Origin: Isoptericola halotolerans
GTDB taxonomy: Bacteria; Actinomycetota; Actinomycetes; Actinomycetales; Cellulomonadaceae
DNA: 64,000 nucleotides
Direction: 5' to 3'
Assembly (NCBI RefSeq): GCF_003003075.1
Contig: NZ_PVTX01000004.1
Location: 1-64,000, forward strand
Below are positions 1-7,971 of this stretch, piece by piece (the first letter of the stretch is position 1; each line of letters opens with the position of its first letter). The notes under the pieces are model-generated. The model searched no databases. It was not told the DNA's origin and worked only from the letters and a program-made list of their open reading frames with translations. The position numbers were made by a program, and so were the translations under genes.

Positions 1-2
1 CG

Positions 3-446
3 CAGATGACCGGTTCGAAGAACATCGAGATCGGGGGCCTCGCCCTGGGCATGACGCCCAAGGAGGTCGACGAGAAGTTCGACGAGGTCGTGGAGTTCGC
101 CGACATCGGCAGCTTCGTGGACCTGCCGATGAAGACGTACTCCTCGGGCATGGCCGCCCGGCTGCGGTTCGCGATCAGCTCCGCGGCCATCCCCGACATC
201 CTCATGGTCGACGAGGCCCTGGCCACCGGCGACGCCGCGTTCAAGTCCCGCTCCAAGGCGCGCATCGAGGAGGTCCGCCAGCAGGCCGGCACCGTGTTCC
301 TCGTGAGCCACTCGATCTCCACGATCGAGGCCATGTGCACCCGCGTGCTGTGGATGCACCAGGGCCGGCTCGTCATGGACGGACCGGTCGAGGAGGTCAC
401 CGCGGCCTACAAGACATTCATCCGTGCGCACCGCCACCAGGGCTAG
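3..446 (+). CDS. Polysaccharide/teichoic-acid export ABC transporter ATPase (3' part)
   Basis: The C-terminal 148 codons of an ABC ATPase enter the window at its left edge. The reading frame is open to base 3, so the ATG at 6 is internal and the Walker A part lies outside. Visible are the signature YSSGMAARLRF, Walker B ILMVDEAL with the catalytic Glu, and the switch His in VSHS. The preceding stretch (NIEIGGLALGM..EVDEKFDEVVEFADIG) is typical of the Wzt/TagH family, which energises export of lipid-linked polysaccharides or teichoic acid across the membrane. The partner permease is presumably upstream. Its TAG stop shares two bases with the stop of the convergent glycosylase gene. Confidence 0.85.
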   Translation, partial: QMTGSKNIEIGGLALGMTPKEVDEKFDEVVEFADIGSFVDLPMKTYSSGMAARLRFAISSAAIPDILMVDEALATGDAAFKSRSKARIEEVRQQAGTVFLVSHSISTIEAMCTRVLWMHQGRLVMDGPVEEVTAAYKTFIRAHRHQG

Positions 447-1438
447 CCCTCGCAGACCCCGCACCAGAACAGGTTGCGACCGGCCAGCTCCTTGAGCAGC
501 ACGGGAGCGCCACAGACGCGGCACGGCAGCCCGTCGCGGTGGTAGACGTAGAACGCCTGCTCCGACGCCACGGCCCCGGCATCGCCGTCGGTGTTCTGAC
601 GTGGACGACGCTGCGGAGCCGGTGCCCCGGTTCCGGGGTGCTCGGACCGGTGCTCGGGCCGGGTGGTGACGATCCGGCCGGTGTCCGCGCCGTCGCGCAT
701 CAGGACGACGAGGTCGTCCCACAGAGCCCCGAGGACCTCTGCCGGCACCTCGCGTCCGGGGACGAGCGGGTCGACGCCGGCCCGGAACAGGGCCTCCGCG
801 CGGTAGATGTTGCCGACCCCGGCGACCACGGCCTGGTCCATGAGCTGCTGCCCGACCGTCACGCGCGACCTGCGCACGCGCTCGACGAAGGCGTCTCGCG
901 CCGCGTCCAGGGAGCCTCGGCCGCCGTCGGTCCGGATCGGGTCCGGACCGAGGCGCGCCTCGACGCCCGCCTTCTCGGCCGGCGTGAGCACCTCGCAGGC
1001 GGTCGGGCCGGTCAGGTCCGCCACGGCGTGCCGTCCGAGCAGACGGACCCGCACCGCGCCGCGCGGCTCCGGCACGGTCCACTCCCCCGCCGACGGCTCG
1101 GGTGCCGGGAGCGAGTCCCGCTCGCCGATCCGGCGCCGCGGCGCGCCGATGGCGTGCACGACGTCGGTGCTCGCGTCACCGGCGAACGTCCACGCCCCGT
1201 AGAGGCCGAGGTGTACCCGGAGCCAGTGCTCCGGCTCGGCCGTCTCGCCTGCCGGCCCGGGGGCGAACCCGACGAAGAGCTGCTTGCCCCACGCCTCGGC
1301 CGCGACGACCGTGCCGCCGTCGAGCAGCGACGCCCCGGCAGCGAACCGGCCCTGGGGGCTGGTGACGCGCACCGGGCTGCCGGCGAACAGCTCGCGCAGG
1401 AGCCTGGCGAGCCGGTGGACGGTGTGCCCCTCGGGCAC
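443..1438 (-). CDS. Fpg/Nei family DNA glycosylase
   Basis: A 331-aa base-excision-repair glycosylase/AP lyase. After removal of Met the N-terminus is PEGHTVH, with the Pro nucleophile and Glu of the Fpg/Nei fold. The H2TH region reads GVGNIYRAEALF, and a C-terminal zinc finger is visible as CRVC followed by WCGVC. The PEGHTVHRLAR start is typical of actinobacterial Nei-type enzymes that act on oxidised pyrimidines, rather than classical MutM, so no symbol is given. The start is GTG (complement of CAC at 1436-1438), with one base separating it from the rpiB stop. The two genes are probably cotranscribed with rpiB first. Confidence 0.9.
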   Translation of the reverse strand: MPEGHTVHRLARLLRELFAGSPVRVTSPQGRFAAGASLLDGGTVVAAEAWGKQLFVGFAPGPAGETAEPEHWLRVHLGLYGAWTFAGDASTDVVHAIGAPRRRIGERDSLPAPEPSAGEWTVPEPRGAVRVRLLGRHAVADLTGPTACEVLTPAEKAGVEARLGPDPIRTDGGRGSLDAARDAFVERVRRSRVTVGQQLMDQAVVAGVGNIYRAEALFRAGVDPLVPGREVPAEVLGALWDDLVVLMRDGADTGRIVTTRPEHRSEHPGTGAPAPQRRPRQNTDGDAGAVASEQAFYVYHRDGLPCRVCGAPVLLKELAGRNLFWCGVCEG

Positions 1439-1439
1439 G

Positions 1440-1898
1440 TCAGGCGGTGGTTCGCGACGCCTCGTAGGCGGCGAGCTGGTCGATCCGGCGCTGGTGGCGG
1501 GCGTCGCCCGAGAAGGGCTCGGCGATGAAGGCCTCGACCAGCGCGGTGGCCTCCTCCAGCGAGTGCATGCGCCCGCCGACGGCGACGACGTTCGCGTCGT
1601 TGTGCTGCCGGCCGAGCGTGGCCGTCTCGCGGGACCAGGCCAGCACCGCGCGCACGCCGGTCACCTTGTTCGCCGCGATCTGCTCGCCGTTCCCGGACCC
1701 GCCGATGACGATGCCCAACGACCCGGGCTCCGACACGACGGCCTCGCCGGCGGCGAAGCAGAACGACGGGTAGTCGTCCTGGGCGTCGTACTCGTGGGCA
1801 CCGTGGTCGACGACGTCGTGCCCGGCGGCGCGCAGGTGGTCGACGAGGTGGGACTTGAGCTCGAATCCGGCGTGGTCGGCGGCGATGTGCAGGCGCAT
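1440..1898 (-). CDS. rpiB: Ribose-5-phosphate isomerase B
   Basis: A 152-aa RpiB/LacAB-family isomerase interconverting ribose 5-phosphate and ribulose 5-phosphate in the pentose phosphate pathway. It begins MRLHIAADHAGFELK, has the conserved GIVIGGSGNGEQIAANK anion-binding region and the RQHNDANV loop. The ATG at 1898 is chosen because family alignment starts exactly there; a longer open frame upstream has no family similarity. As usual in actinobacteria, the active-site position is in the IGGSGNG loop rather than a Cys-based EcRpiB site. It is immediately upstream of the Nei-type glycosylase gene on the same strand. Confidence 0.93.
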   Translation of the reverse strand: MRLHIAADHAGFELKSHLVDHLRAAGHDVVDHGAHEYDAQDDYPSFCFAAGEAVVSEPGSLGIVIGGSGNGEQIAANKVTGVRAVLAWSRETATLGRQHNDANVVAVGGRMHSLEEATALVEAFIAEPFSGDARHQRRIDQLAAYEASRTTA

Positions 1899-1990
1899 GA
1901 CCCCATTCTCACCCACGCGCGGGGACGCCTGCCGACCCGTCTCACCGGCCTGCTCCACGGAGGCCGGCTGCTGGTGCGTACGCTGGCGCC

Positions 1991-4003
1991 ATGACGACCG
2001 ACGCGACCGGGCTGCGGTCCGGCATCGACACATCAGCACTCGACGAGGGCGTACGCCCGCAGGACGACCTGTTCCGCCACGTGAACGGCCGCTGGCTCGA
2101 CGCGCACGAGATCCCGGCCGACCGCTCCATGGACGGGGCCTTCCGTGCGCTGCACGACGCCGCCGAGGAGCAGGTCCGCGAGATCATCACCGACGCGGGC
2201 GACGCGGCCCTGCGCGGTGCGGCGACCGGCTCCCAGGCACAGGTCGGCGCCCTGTACGCGAGCTTCATGGACACCGAGCGGATCGAGGCGCTGGGCACCT
2301 CTCCCGTGCGCGACGAGCTCGCGGCGATCAAGGAGGCGACCGACCGGGCGTCGCTCGCCCGCGTGCTCGGCACGCTGCAGCGCACCGGGGGCGGCGGCGC
2401 CGTCGGGTTCTACGTCGACAACGACGCCAAGGACCCCGAGACGTACGTGACGTACTTCGTCCAGGGCGGCATCGGCCTGCCCGACGAGGCCTACTACCGG
2501 GAGGAGCAGTACGCGCCGATCCGCGCCCGCTACACCCCGCACGTCGCGCGGATGCTCACGCTCGCGGGCGTGGGGCAGGACGCCTGGGGGACGACGGCGG
2601 ACGACGCGGCCGAGCGGGTCGTCGCCCTCGAGACGCGGCTCGCCTCCCACCACTGGGACGTCGTGCGGGACCGCGACGCCACCGAGACGTACAACCCGAC
2701 CACGTTCGGCGAGCTGGTCGCCTCGGCCCCCGGCTACGACTGGGCCGGGTGGGCCGAGGCGCTCGGCGCCCCGGAGGGCTCCCTCGACGCCCTGGTGGTG
2801 CGCGAGCCCTCGTTCGCCACCGGCTTCGCCGCGCTGTGGGCGTCGGCCGACCTCGACGACTGGAAGCTCTGGGCCGCCTACCACCTGATCACGGCCCGCG
2901 CGCCCTACCTGGCCGACGCCGTCGTCGAGGCGAACTTCGACTTCTACGGCCGCACGCTGTCCGGCGCCCAGGAGGTGCGCGAGCGCTGGAAGCGGGCCGT
3001 CACGGTGGTGCAGGGCGCGCTCGGCGAGGCCGTCGGCCAGGAGTACGTGGCCCGCCACTTCCCGCCCACGCACAAGGACCGCATGGACGAGCTCGTCTCG
3101 TACCTCGTCGCGGCCTACCGCGAGTCCATCCAGGAGCTCGACTGGATGACCGACGAGACCAAGCAGCGCGCGCTGACCAAGCTCGAGAAGTTCACCCCGA
3201 AGGTGGGCTACCCCGTGAAGTGGCGCGACTACTCCGGCCTCGAGGTCGTCGCCGACGACCTCGTCGGCAACGTCCGGCGCGCGCACGCGTTCGAGCAGGA
3301 CTACGAGCTGGGCAAGATCGGGCGACCCCTGGACCGCGACGAGTGGTTCATGACGCCGCAGACCGTCAACGCCTACTACAACCCGGGCATGAACGAGATC
3401 GTCTTCCCCGCGGCCATCCTGCAGCCGCCGTTCTTCGACCCGGAGGCCGAGGACGCCGTGAACTTCGGCGGGATCGGCGCGGTCATCGGTCACGAGATCG
3501 GCCACGGGTTCGACGACCAGGGCTCGAAGTACGACGGCGACGGGCGCCTCGAGGACTGGTGGACCCCGACCGACCGGGCGGAGTTCGAGCAACGGACCAA
3601 GGCGCTCGTCGACCAGTACGGCGCCTTCCGGCCCGCGCAGCTCACCGGGGACGACGCGTACGTCAACGGGGCGCTGACGATCGGCGAGAACATCGGCGAC
3701 CTCGGCGGGCTGTCCATCGCGATCAAGGCGTATCGGATCGCCCTCGGCGGGTCCCTGGACGACGCGCCGGTGATCGACGGGCTCACCGGCCTGCAGCGCG
3801 TGTTCCTCGGCTGGGCGCAGGTGTGGCAGGCCAAGGGCCGCGACGAGGAGATCGTGCGCCGGCTGGCCACCGACCCGCACTCGCCGAACGAGTTCCGGTG
3901 CAACGGCGTCGTGCGGAACCTCGACGAGTACTACGCGGCTTACGACGTCGCGGCGGACGACGCGCTGTACCTCCCGGCCGAGGAGCGGGTCCGGATCTGG
4001 TGA
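1991..4003 (+). CDS. pepO: M13 family zinc endopeptidase (PepO/neprilysin-like)
   Basis: A 670-aa peptidase of family M13. The zinc motif HEIGH is at residues 501-505, followed by GFDDQGSKYDG; the third ligand motif ENIGD starts at Glu566. The substrate-binding NAYYNP motif lies about 45 residues before HEIGH. There is no signal peptide or N-terminal membrane anchor, so the enzyme should be cytoplasmic, as is common for bacterial PepO. It probably cleaves oligopeptides. The gene is divergent from rpiB, with the start 92 bases from that of rpiB, and ends 21 bases before the convergent membrane-protein gene. Confidence 0.93.
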   Translation: MTTDATGLRSGIDTSALDEGVRPQDDLFRHVNGRWLDAHEIPADRSMDGAFRALHDAAEEQVREIITDAGDAALRGAATGSQAQVGALYASFMDTERIEALGTSPVRDELAAIKEATDRASLARVLGTLQRTGGGGAVGFYVDNDAKDPETYVTYFVQGGIGLPDEAYYREEQYAPIRARYTPHVARMLTLAGVGQDAWGTTADDAAERVVALETRLASHHWDVVRDRDATETYNPTTFGELVASAPGYDWAGWAEALGAPEGSLDALVVREPSFATGFAALWASADLDDWKLWAAYHLITARAPYLADAVVEANFDFYGRTLSGAQEVRERWKRAVTVVQGALGEAVGQEYVARHFPPTHKDRMDELVSYLVAAYRESIQELDWMTDETKQRALTKLEKFTPKVGYPVKWRDYSGLEVVADDLVGNVRRAHAFEQDYELGKIGRPLDRDEWFMTPQTVNAYYNPGMNEIVFPAAILQPPFFDPEAEDAVNFGGIGAVIGHEIGHGFDDQGSKYDGDGRLEDWWTPTDRAEFEQRTKALVDQYGAFRPAQLTGDDAYVNGALTIGENIGDLGGLSIAIKAYRIALGGSLDDAPVIDGLTGLQRVFLGWAQVWQAKGRDEEIVRRLATDPHSPNEFRCNGVVRNLDEYYAAYDVAADDALYLPAEERVRIW

Positions 4004-4024
4004 CCGGTCCGGCGTCGGGGCCGG

Positions 4025-5056
4025 TCAGTAGGTCCCGACGCCGGCCCGTGCCAGCGAGAAGCCCTTGCCGGTCGGGTCGTGCTGGCAGTACATGCCGTCC
4101 TGCTCGCTGGAGCACGTGAAGTCGCCCTCGGTCACGGACTCGCCGTAGGGCACCTCGTCCAGCTTCTTCGGGGCCTTCTTGGGCTTGTCGGCACCCGCGA
4201 CGCACGGCAGCGCGACCTTCCCCTGCCCGTCGAGGGTCACCACGTAACCGGTGGTCCCGTCGCAGCCCTCCACCGGGGCGGGCTGCTGGTTCAGCTCGGC
4301 GATGGCGCACGACACCTGGTTCTCGAACACCTCGCACGAGATGTTGCGCGACGGCGAGGCGAACGTGCTGACCGACGCGCCCGGGTCGTCGGCCGCCTCC
4401 TGCCCGTCGTCGCCCTCGGCGTCGTCCTGCGCTTCCTGGCTCGTGCCGGCGCTGGGCTGCGCGGCGGCGTCCACGGGCGCCAGGTCGGAACCGCCCAGCA
4501 CGTTGACCGCGAACACGACCGCCACGACGATCAGGATCGCGTCCGCCGCGATGAACGCGATCCAGCCGGGCGTCAACCGCTTCCCCCGGCGCTTCCCGGC
4601 CGGCGTCGTCGGGTGCTGCGCGGTCCCGGGGGGCGGCGCGGGCTGCTGGTAGGCGTACTGCTGCGGCGTGTAGCCGTACTGCTGAGGAGGCCCCTGCGGC
4701 GGCTGCTGGTGGTGCGCCTGCTCGTACACGGGCTGCTGGTAGACCGCCGGCTGGTAGGCGGGCTGCCGCACCGGCGCGGTGTACTGCGGCTGCTGCGGGG
4801 CCGACGCGGGCTGGGGCTGCTGCACCTGGGTGGGTGCGGCCTCGGCCCGGTTCGGAGCCGGCGGGATCGGCGCGTGCGGGCTCGGCGCGGGCGACGGCGA
4901 GCCCGTCGCCCGGGCGTCGGGCGGGGTGCCGGGGGCGAACGACGGCGGGGCCGCCGCAGCGGACGGGCGGCGCACGGGTTCCCGCGACGAGTCGTCGCCG
5001 TAGCCCTGCGAGGCAGGGCCGGGCGGCGGCGGGGGCGGCGGCACGTTGCCGGACAT
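4025..5056 (-). CDS. Pro/Gln-rich single-pass membrane protein of unknown function
   Basis: A 343-aa protein. Residues 1-165 are low-complexity (Pro runs, then QQP/YQQP repeats with many Tyr and Gln). A basic GKRRGKR stop-transfer precedes one membrane segment at about 172-195 (IAFIAADAILIVVAVVFAV). The extracytoplasmic domain has four to six Cys (ISCEVF, VSCAIAE, EGCDG, LPCVAG, FTCSS, YCQH), suggesting disulfides. Similar proteins with a cytosolic Pro-rich tail are common in Micrococcales, but I know no function. The ATG at 5056 is chosen for the GGGAGGGAG ribosome site about 7 bases upstream; a longer frame to 5314 lacks one. Divergent from pepN. Confidence 0.75.
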   Translation of the reverse strand: MSGNVPPPPPPPGPASQGYGDDSSREPVRRPSAAAAPPSFAPGTPPDARATGSPSPAPSPHAPIPPAPNRAEAAPTQVQQPQPASAPQQPQYTAPVRQPAYQPAVYQQPVYEQAHHQQPPQGPPQQYGYTPQQYAYQQPAPPPGTAQHPTTPAGKRRGKRLTPGWIAFIAADAILIVVAVVFAVNVLGGSDLAPVDAAAQPSAGTSQEAQDDAEGDDGQEAADDPGASVSTFASPSRNISCEVFENQVSCAIAELNQQPAPVEGCDGTTGYVVTLDGQGKVALPCVAGADKPKKAPKKLDEVPYGESVTEGDFTCSSEQDGMYCQHDPTGKGFSLARAGVGTY

Positions 5057-5316
5057 CTGGACTCCCTCCCGGGACGGTCGGCCGCTACGACCGGCCGACG
5101 CGCTGACGCGCACAGCGCAGGATGTCACGACCAGGTCTCGTCCGTCGAACCTGCACCTCCCGCCGGTCGCGGGCCGACGCGCACGTGACGGCTCGGCGGC
5201 GCCGCGGAAAGGCGGGGAAAGGGTTCGGCACGCCGGGTCCGAGGTGGCATGATCGACGCACGCGACCGCGACGACCTCGTGGTCGGCGCCACCCGTCACC
5301 GTCCCAGGGAGCACCC

Positions 5317-7896
5317 GTGCCCGGAGAGAACCTGACCCGCGTCGAAGCGATCGAGCGCGCCCGGGTCATCACCACCGTCGAGTCGTACGCCGTCGACCTC
5401 GACCTGACCACCGGTCCGGAGACGTTCACGTCCACGACCGTCATCCGGTTCTCCGCGGTCGAGGGAACGGGCACGTTCGTCGACCTGGTCGCCCCGGTCC
5501 TGCGCGAGGTGACGCTCAACGGGCGGTCGCTCGACGTCACGCAGGTCTTCGCCGACTCCCGCATCGCGCTCGAGGATCTCGCCGCCGAGAACGAGCTGCG
5601 CGTCGTCGCCGACTGCGCCTACATGAACACCGGGGAGGGCCTGCACCGGTTCGTCGACCCGGTCGACGGCGAGGTCTACCTCTACACGCAGTTCGAGGTG
5701 CCCGACGCCCGGCGCGTCTTCGCCACGTTCGAGCAGCCGGACCTCAAGGCGCCCTTCCAGCTCACCGTGACGGCCCCGGCCGCGTGGCACGTCGTGTCGA
5801 ACCAGCCCACGCCGGAACCCACGCCCGCCGAGCACGCCACCGAGCCCGCGGTGGAGGCCGCCCGCTGGGAGTTCGAGCCGACGCCGCGCATCTCCACCTA
5901 CCTCGCGGCGCTCGTCGCCGGTCCGTACGCCGTGGAGCGCGGCGAGGTCACGTCGTCCGACGGCCGCACGATCCCGCTGGGCGTCTTCTGCCGCTCGTCG
6001 TTGTCCGAGCACCTCGACGCCGAGGCGATCATGACGACGACGCGCCAAGGCTTCGCCTTCTACGAGGAGACGTTCGGCGTCCCGTACCCGTTCGACAAGT
6101 ACGACCAGCTCTTCGTGCCCGAGTACAACATGGGCGCGATGGAGAACCCGGGCTGCGTCACCTTCACCGAGTCCTACGTGTTCCGCTCCCAGGTCACCGA
6201 CGCCGTCCGCGAGCGGCGCGTCGTGACCGTGCTGCACGAGCTCGCCCACATGTGGTTCGGCGACCTGGTCACCATGAAGTGGTGGAACGACCTGTGGCTC
6301 AACGAGTCCTTCGCCGAGTACGTCTCCACGCTCGCCACGGCCGAGGCCACGGAGTGGGAGGGCGCCTGGACCACCTTCAACGCGATGGAGAAGACCTGGG
6401 CCTACCGCCAGGACCAGCTCCCGTCCACGCACCCGATCGTCGCCGCGATCAACGACCTCGAGGACGTCCAGGTCAACTTCGACGGCATCACCTACGCCAA
6501 GGGCGCCTCGGTGCTCAAGCAGCTCGTGGCGTGGGTCGGCCGCGAGGAGTTCGTCAGCGGCGTCTCGGCCTACTTCCGCAAGCACGCCTGGGGCAACACC
6601 GAGCTGCCCGACCTCCTCGTCGAGCTCGAGGCCACCAGCGGGCGCGACCTCGGGGCCTGGGCGAAGACCTGGCTCGAGACCGCGGGCGTCAACACGCTGC
6701 GCCCCGCCATCGAGCTGGACGACCACCGCCGGATCACGTCGTTCCAGATCGAGCAGACGGCGCCCGCCGACCACCCCACCATCCGGCCCCACCGCCTCGG
6801 CATCGGCTGCTACGACCTCGACGACTCCGGGGCCGTGGTGCGCACGCGGTCCCTCCAGGTCGACGTCGACGGCCCCCGCACGGCGGTCCCCGAGCTGGTC
6901 GGCCTCGCCCGGCCCGACCTGGTGCTGATCAACGACGACGACCTCGCCTACGCCAAGGTGCGTCTCGACGAGGCCTCGCTCACCTTCGCCGTCGAGAACC
7001 TGTCGCGCATCAGCGACCCGTTGGCCCGCTCGCTCGTGTGGGGCTCGGTGTGGGACGCGGTGCGCGACGGCGAGACCCCGGCGTCGGCGTACGTCGACCT
7101 CGTCCTGGGCAACATCGCGGCGGAGACGGAGTCGACCACCGTCCGCACCACGCTGGCCCAGCTCGGCCTGGCCGCCCGCTCGTACGTGGCTCCCGAGCGC
7201 CGGGCCGCCACCCTCGAGCGCGTGGGCGACACCCTGTGGACGCTCGCTCAGGAGGCTGCTGCCGGGTCCGACCTGCAGCTCCAGCTCGTCAAGTACTTCT
7301 CGACGCTGTCGTCCACCGAGGCGCACGTCGCCCCGCTGCGCGGTCTGCTCGACGGCTCCGTCGTCCTCGACGGGCTGGCGGTCGACACCGACCTGCGCTG
7401 GGAGCTCCTGCAGGGGCTCGTCCAGCTCGGTGCCGCCGGCGACGACGAGATCGACGCGGCACTGTCCGCCGACGACACGGCGTCGGGCCGCCAGGCCGCC
7501 GCACGGGCCCGTGCGGCGACGCCCACCACCGCCGGCAAGGAGCGTGCGTTCGCCTCGGTGGTCGAGGACGCCGACGCACCGAACGCGATCATCCGCGCGA
7601 CGGCGGCCGGGTTCGTGCAGGTCACCGACCCCGCGGTGCTGGCGTCGTTCGCCCAGCGCTACGTGGACGCGCTGCTGCCGATCTGGGAGACCCGCAGCTA
7701 CCACATCGCGGAGGAGCTCATCGAGGGGCTCTACCCGGCTCCGCTCGCGTCGACGCGGCTGCGGGACACGGTGCGCGGCTGGCTCGAGACCCACGCCGAC
7801 GCGCCGTCGGCCCTGCGTCGCATGGTGATCGAGGCGCTGGCCGGCACCGAGCGGGCGCTAGGCGCCCAGGCGGTCGACGCGGCCGTCACCGACTGA
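5317..7896 (+). CDS. pepN: Aminopeptidase N (family M1)
   Basis: An 859-aa zinc aminopeptidase that removes N-terminal residues from peptides in the cytosol. The exopeptidase motif GAMEN is at 273-277, the zinc motif HELAH at 307-311 and the third ligand Glu330 in LNESFAEY. Length and the C-terminal ERAP1-like helical half match the actinobacterial PepN family. The open frame reaches back to 5122, but the GTG at 5317 has an AGGGAG site 7 bases upstream and starts where the family starts. A strong hairpin follows at 7924. Confidence 0.95.
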   Translation: MPGENLTRVEAIERARVITTVESYAVDLDLTTGPETFTSTTVIRFSAVEGTGTFVDLVAPVLREVTLNGRSLDVTQVFADSRIALEDLAAENELRVVADCAYMNTGEGLHRFVDPVDGEVYLYTQFEVPDARRVFATFEQPDLKAPFQLTVTAPAAWHVVSNQPTPEPTPAEHATEPAVEAARWEFEPTPRISTYLAALVAGPYAVERGEVTSSDGRTIPLGVFCRSSLSEHLDAEAIMTTTRQGFAFYEETFGVPYPFDKYDQLFVPEYNMGAMENPGCVTFTESYVFRSQVTDAVRERRVVTVLHELAHMWFGDLVTMKWWNDLWLNESFAEYVSTLATAEATEWEGAWTTFNAMEKTWAYRQDQLPSTHPIVAAINDLEDVQVNFDGITYAKGASVLKQLVAWVGREEFVSGVSAYFRKHAWGNTELPDLLVELEATSGRDLGAWAKTWLETAGVNTLRPAIELDDHRRITSFQIEQTAPADHPTIRPHRLGIGCYDLDDSGAVVRTRSLQVDVDGPRTAVPELVGLARPDLVLINDDDLAYAKVRLDEASLTFAVENLSRISDPLARSLVWGSVWDAVRDGETPASAYVDLVLGNIAAETESTTVRTTLAQLGLAARSYVAPERRAATLERVGDTLWTLAQEAAAGSDLQLQLVKYFSTLSSTEAHVAPLRGLLDGSVVLDGLAVDTDLRWELLQGLVQLGAAGDDEIDAALSADDTASGRQAAARARAATPTTAGKERAFASVVEDADAPNAIIRATAAGFVQVTDPAVLASFAQRYVDALLPIWETRSYHIAEELIEGLYPAPLASTRLRDTVRGWLETHADAPSALRRMVIEALAGTERALGAQAVDAAVTD

Positions 7897-7923
7897 CGGG
7901 CACGACCCCGCCGCGAACGCGCC

Positions 7924-7955
7924 GAGGGGCCCGGACCGCACGGTCCGGGCCCCTC
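7924..7955. terminator. Bidirectional terminator between pepN and malQ
   Basis: A perfect inverted repeat with 15-base arms (7924-7938 and 7941-7955, GAGGGGCCCGGACCG and its complement) around a CA loop. It lies in the 75 bases between the convergent stops of pepN (7896) and malQ (7972), so it can end both transcripts. There is no long T-run, as usual in high-GC actinobacteria. Confidence 0.8.
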
Positions 7956-7971
7956 CGTCGTCTCGAGGCGG

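Noticed and set aside
1855-4119. Open frame of 754 codons overlapping the M13 peptidase
   Set aside because: Arg/Gly/Pro-rich shadow in another frame of pepO; the HEIGH peptidase frame is clearly the real one.
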